From NCBI GenBank assembly GCA_020436125.1, contig JAGQYK010000001.1, forward strand, positions 1 to 32,691: DNA of 32,691 nt, in the 5' to 3' direction. The stretch's first letter is position 1. Every line of letters begins with the position of its first letter. The position numbers and the translations under genes were made by a program. Shown here one piece after another: positions 32,031 through 32,691 of the stretch. The notes beneath the pieces were generated by a model, which saw nothing but the letters and a program-made list of their open reading frames with translations, was not told where the DNA came from and ran no database searches. Source of the DNA: Cyclobacteriaceae bacterium. GTDB taxonomy: Bacteria > Bacteroidota > Bacteroidia > Cytophagales > Cyclobacteriaceae.

Positions 32031-32691
32031 CTAAGGATTCAAAACACCGGATAACTGAAGAGAAAGGTTAAGGAAAATCATTTTTGCACTCCCATTTCTT
32101 TCGAGGTAGTAAGAGGCATCTGACATCAAACGAGTGGTTTTTTCGATTTTTAAAACATTCAACACCTTGCTAAAGTCTTGAATGAATTTCAACTCAGTCC
32201 CTTGTGTTCTGTTGATGGACGTGGAGCCAGCCAGAAAAAGTAGAGACTCACGCATCATGCTAATGCCGTAATAAAGCAGGTTGCGTTGATTGAGTTTATC
32301 CATTTGATGAAATTCATCTGCCATCCGAACCAAATCAGCATAACTCTTTTTAAAACACGCACGCATCCAATCTGCAAATAAATCCTGATTGATATTTTCT
32401 TCACTTTGAGTTAATCGCAGGGCGAGATTTAAATCCCCATCCGCCAATTGTAATATACTTCTACGATCGCTTTCGCTAATCGTAGTTTCCTGTTGAAGAT
32501 ACCTATCCAAATCTTCATCCGTTAGAAGCGGCACTTGTATCAGCTGGGTTCGGGAAACAATCGTGGGGAGCAAACGATCAGCAGCATTGGTTACTAATAG
32601 AAAAAATGTGTTGACAGGCGGCTCTTCCAATATTTTCAATATGCCGTTCGCGGCAGATCCGTGCATGTATTCAGGTTGCCAGATCACCATC
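32031..32691 (-). CDS. holB: DNA polymerase III delta' subunit, C-terminal part (5' end beyond window)
   Basis: The reading frame enters from the right window edge; 220 codons (219 residues plus stop) are visible. It shows the clamp-loader AAA+ pieces WQPEYMHGSAANGILKILEE, then sensor 1/arginine region TNAADRLLPTIVSRTQLI and the helical domain III. The P-loop and the zinc module, if any, lie outside the window. Known role: delta' is part of the clamp loader opening the beta ring. The Met at 32690 is internal, not the start. It is first in an apparent run with the cyclophilin and RmlD-like genes. Confidence 0.9.
   Translation of the reverse strand, partial: MVIWQPEYMHGSAANGILKILEEPPVNTFFLLVTNAADRLLPTIVSRTQLIQVPLLTDEDLDRYLQQETTISESDRRSILQLADGDLNLALRLTQSEENINQDLFADWMRACFKKSYADLVRMADEFHQMDKLNQRNLLYYGISMMRESLLFLAGSTSINRTQGTELKFIQDFSKVLNVLKIEKTTRLMSDASYYLERNGSAKMIFLNLSLQLSGVLNP

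Overview
The window is AT-rich bacterial chromosome with the marks of a Bacteroidota (Cytophagales-like) genome: a FecI/FecR/STN-TonB receptor cassette, many secreted proteins whose signal peptides end in ...AQ, start sites with little Shine-Dalgarno signal, and several upstream copies of the Bacteroidota -7 box TAnnTTTG. Genus cannot be told from this sequence. There is no CRISPR array, prophage, transposase or rRNA operon; most of it is chromosomal housekeeping and envelope genes.

Layout. 1-2909 (minus): ECF sigma factor, FecR anti-sigma and a TonB-dependent receptor cut by the left edge, a cell-surface signalling cassette. 2962-4617: lipoprotein amidohydrolase. 4783-8802: TerB-like protein, secreted BNR-repeat protein, FrnE-like thiol oxidoreductase and S-adenosylhomocysteinase. 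8879-10850: small secreted protein, tRNA-Asn, secreted M20 amidohydrolase. 11030-13361 (plus): membrane protein, winged-helix regulator and CreD; the two promoter regions share a palindrome that looks like an operator. 13416-16222 (minus): P5C dehydrogenase, then ArsR regulator with a YjjG-like nucleotidase. 16360-17625 (plus): secreted CarboxypepD-like protein and an AraC regulator with an N-terminal HMA-like domain. 17656-22231 (minus): response regulator, histidine kinase, SulP anion transporter and universal stress protein. 22395-22748: tRNA-Pro(AGG) plus a broken tRNA-Pro copy in which two segments are replaced by palindromes. 22832-27143 (plus): WG-repeat protein and PafA-type alkaline phosphatase. 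27221-30135 (minus): two tandem sodium:neurotransmitter symporter paralogues separated by a long inverted repeat. 30204-32691 (minus): RmlD-like reductase, cyclophilin lipoprotein and the 3' part of holB (window edge).

Three stretches deserve most attention: the tRNA-Pro/pseudo-tRNA-palindrome locus near 22.4-22.7 kb, the winged-helix/CreD module with paired AAAGTACTTT palindromes near 11.0-12.0 kb, and the two-component/SulP/Usp cluster beside the HMA-AraC fusion regulator. None is a clearly new defence or mobile system; the tRNA mosaic is the least conventional signal.
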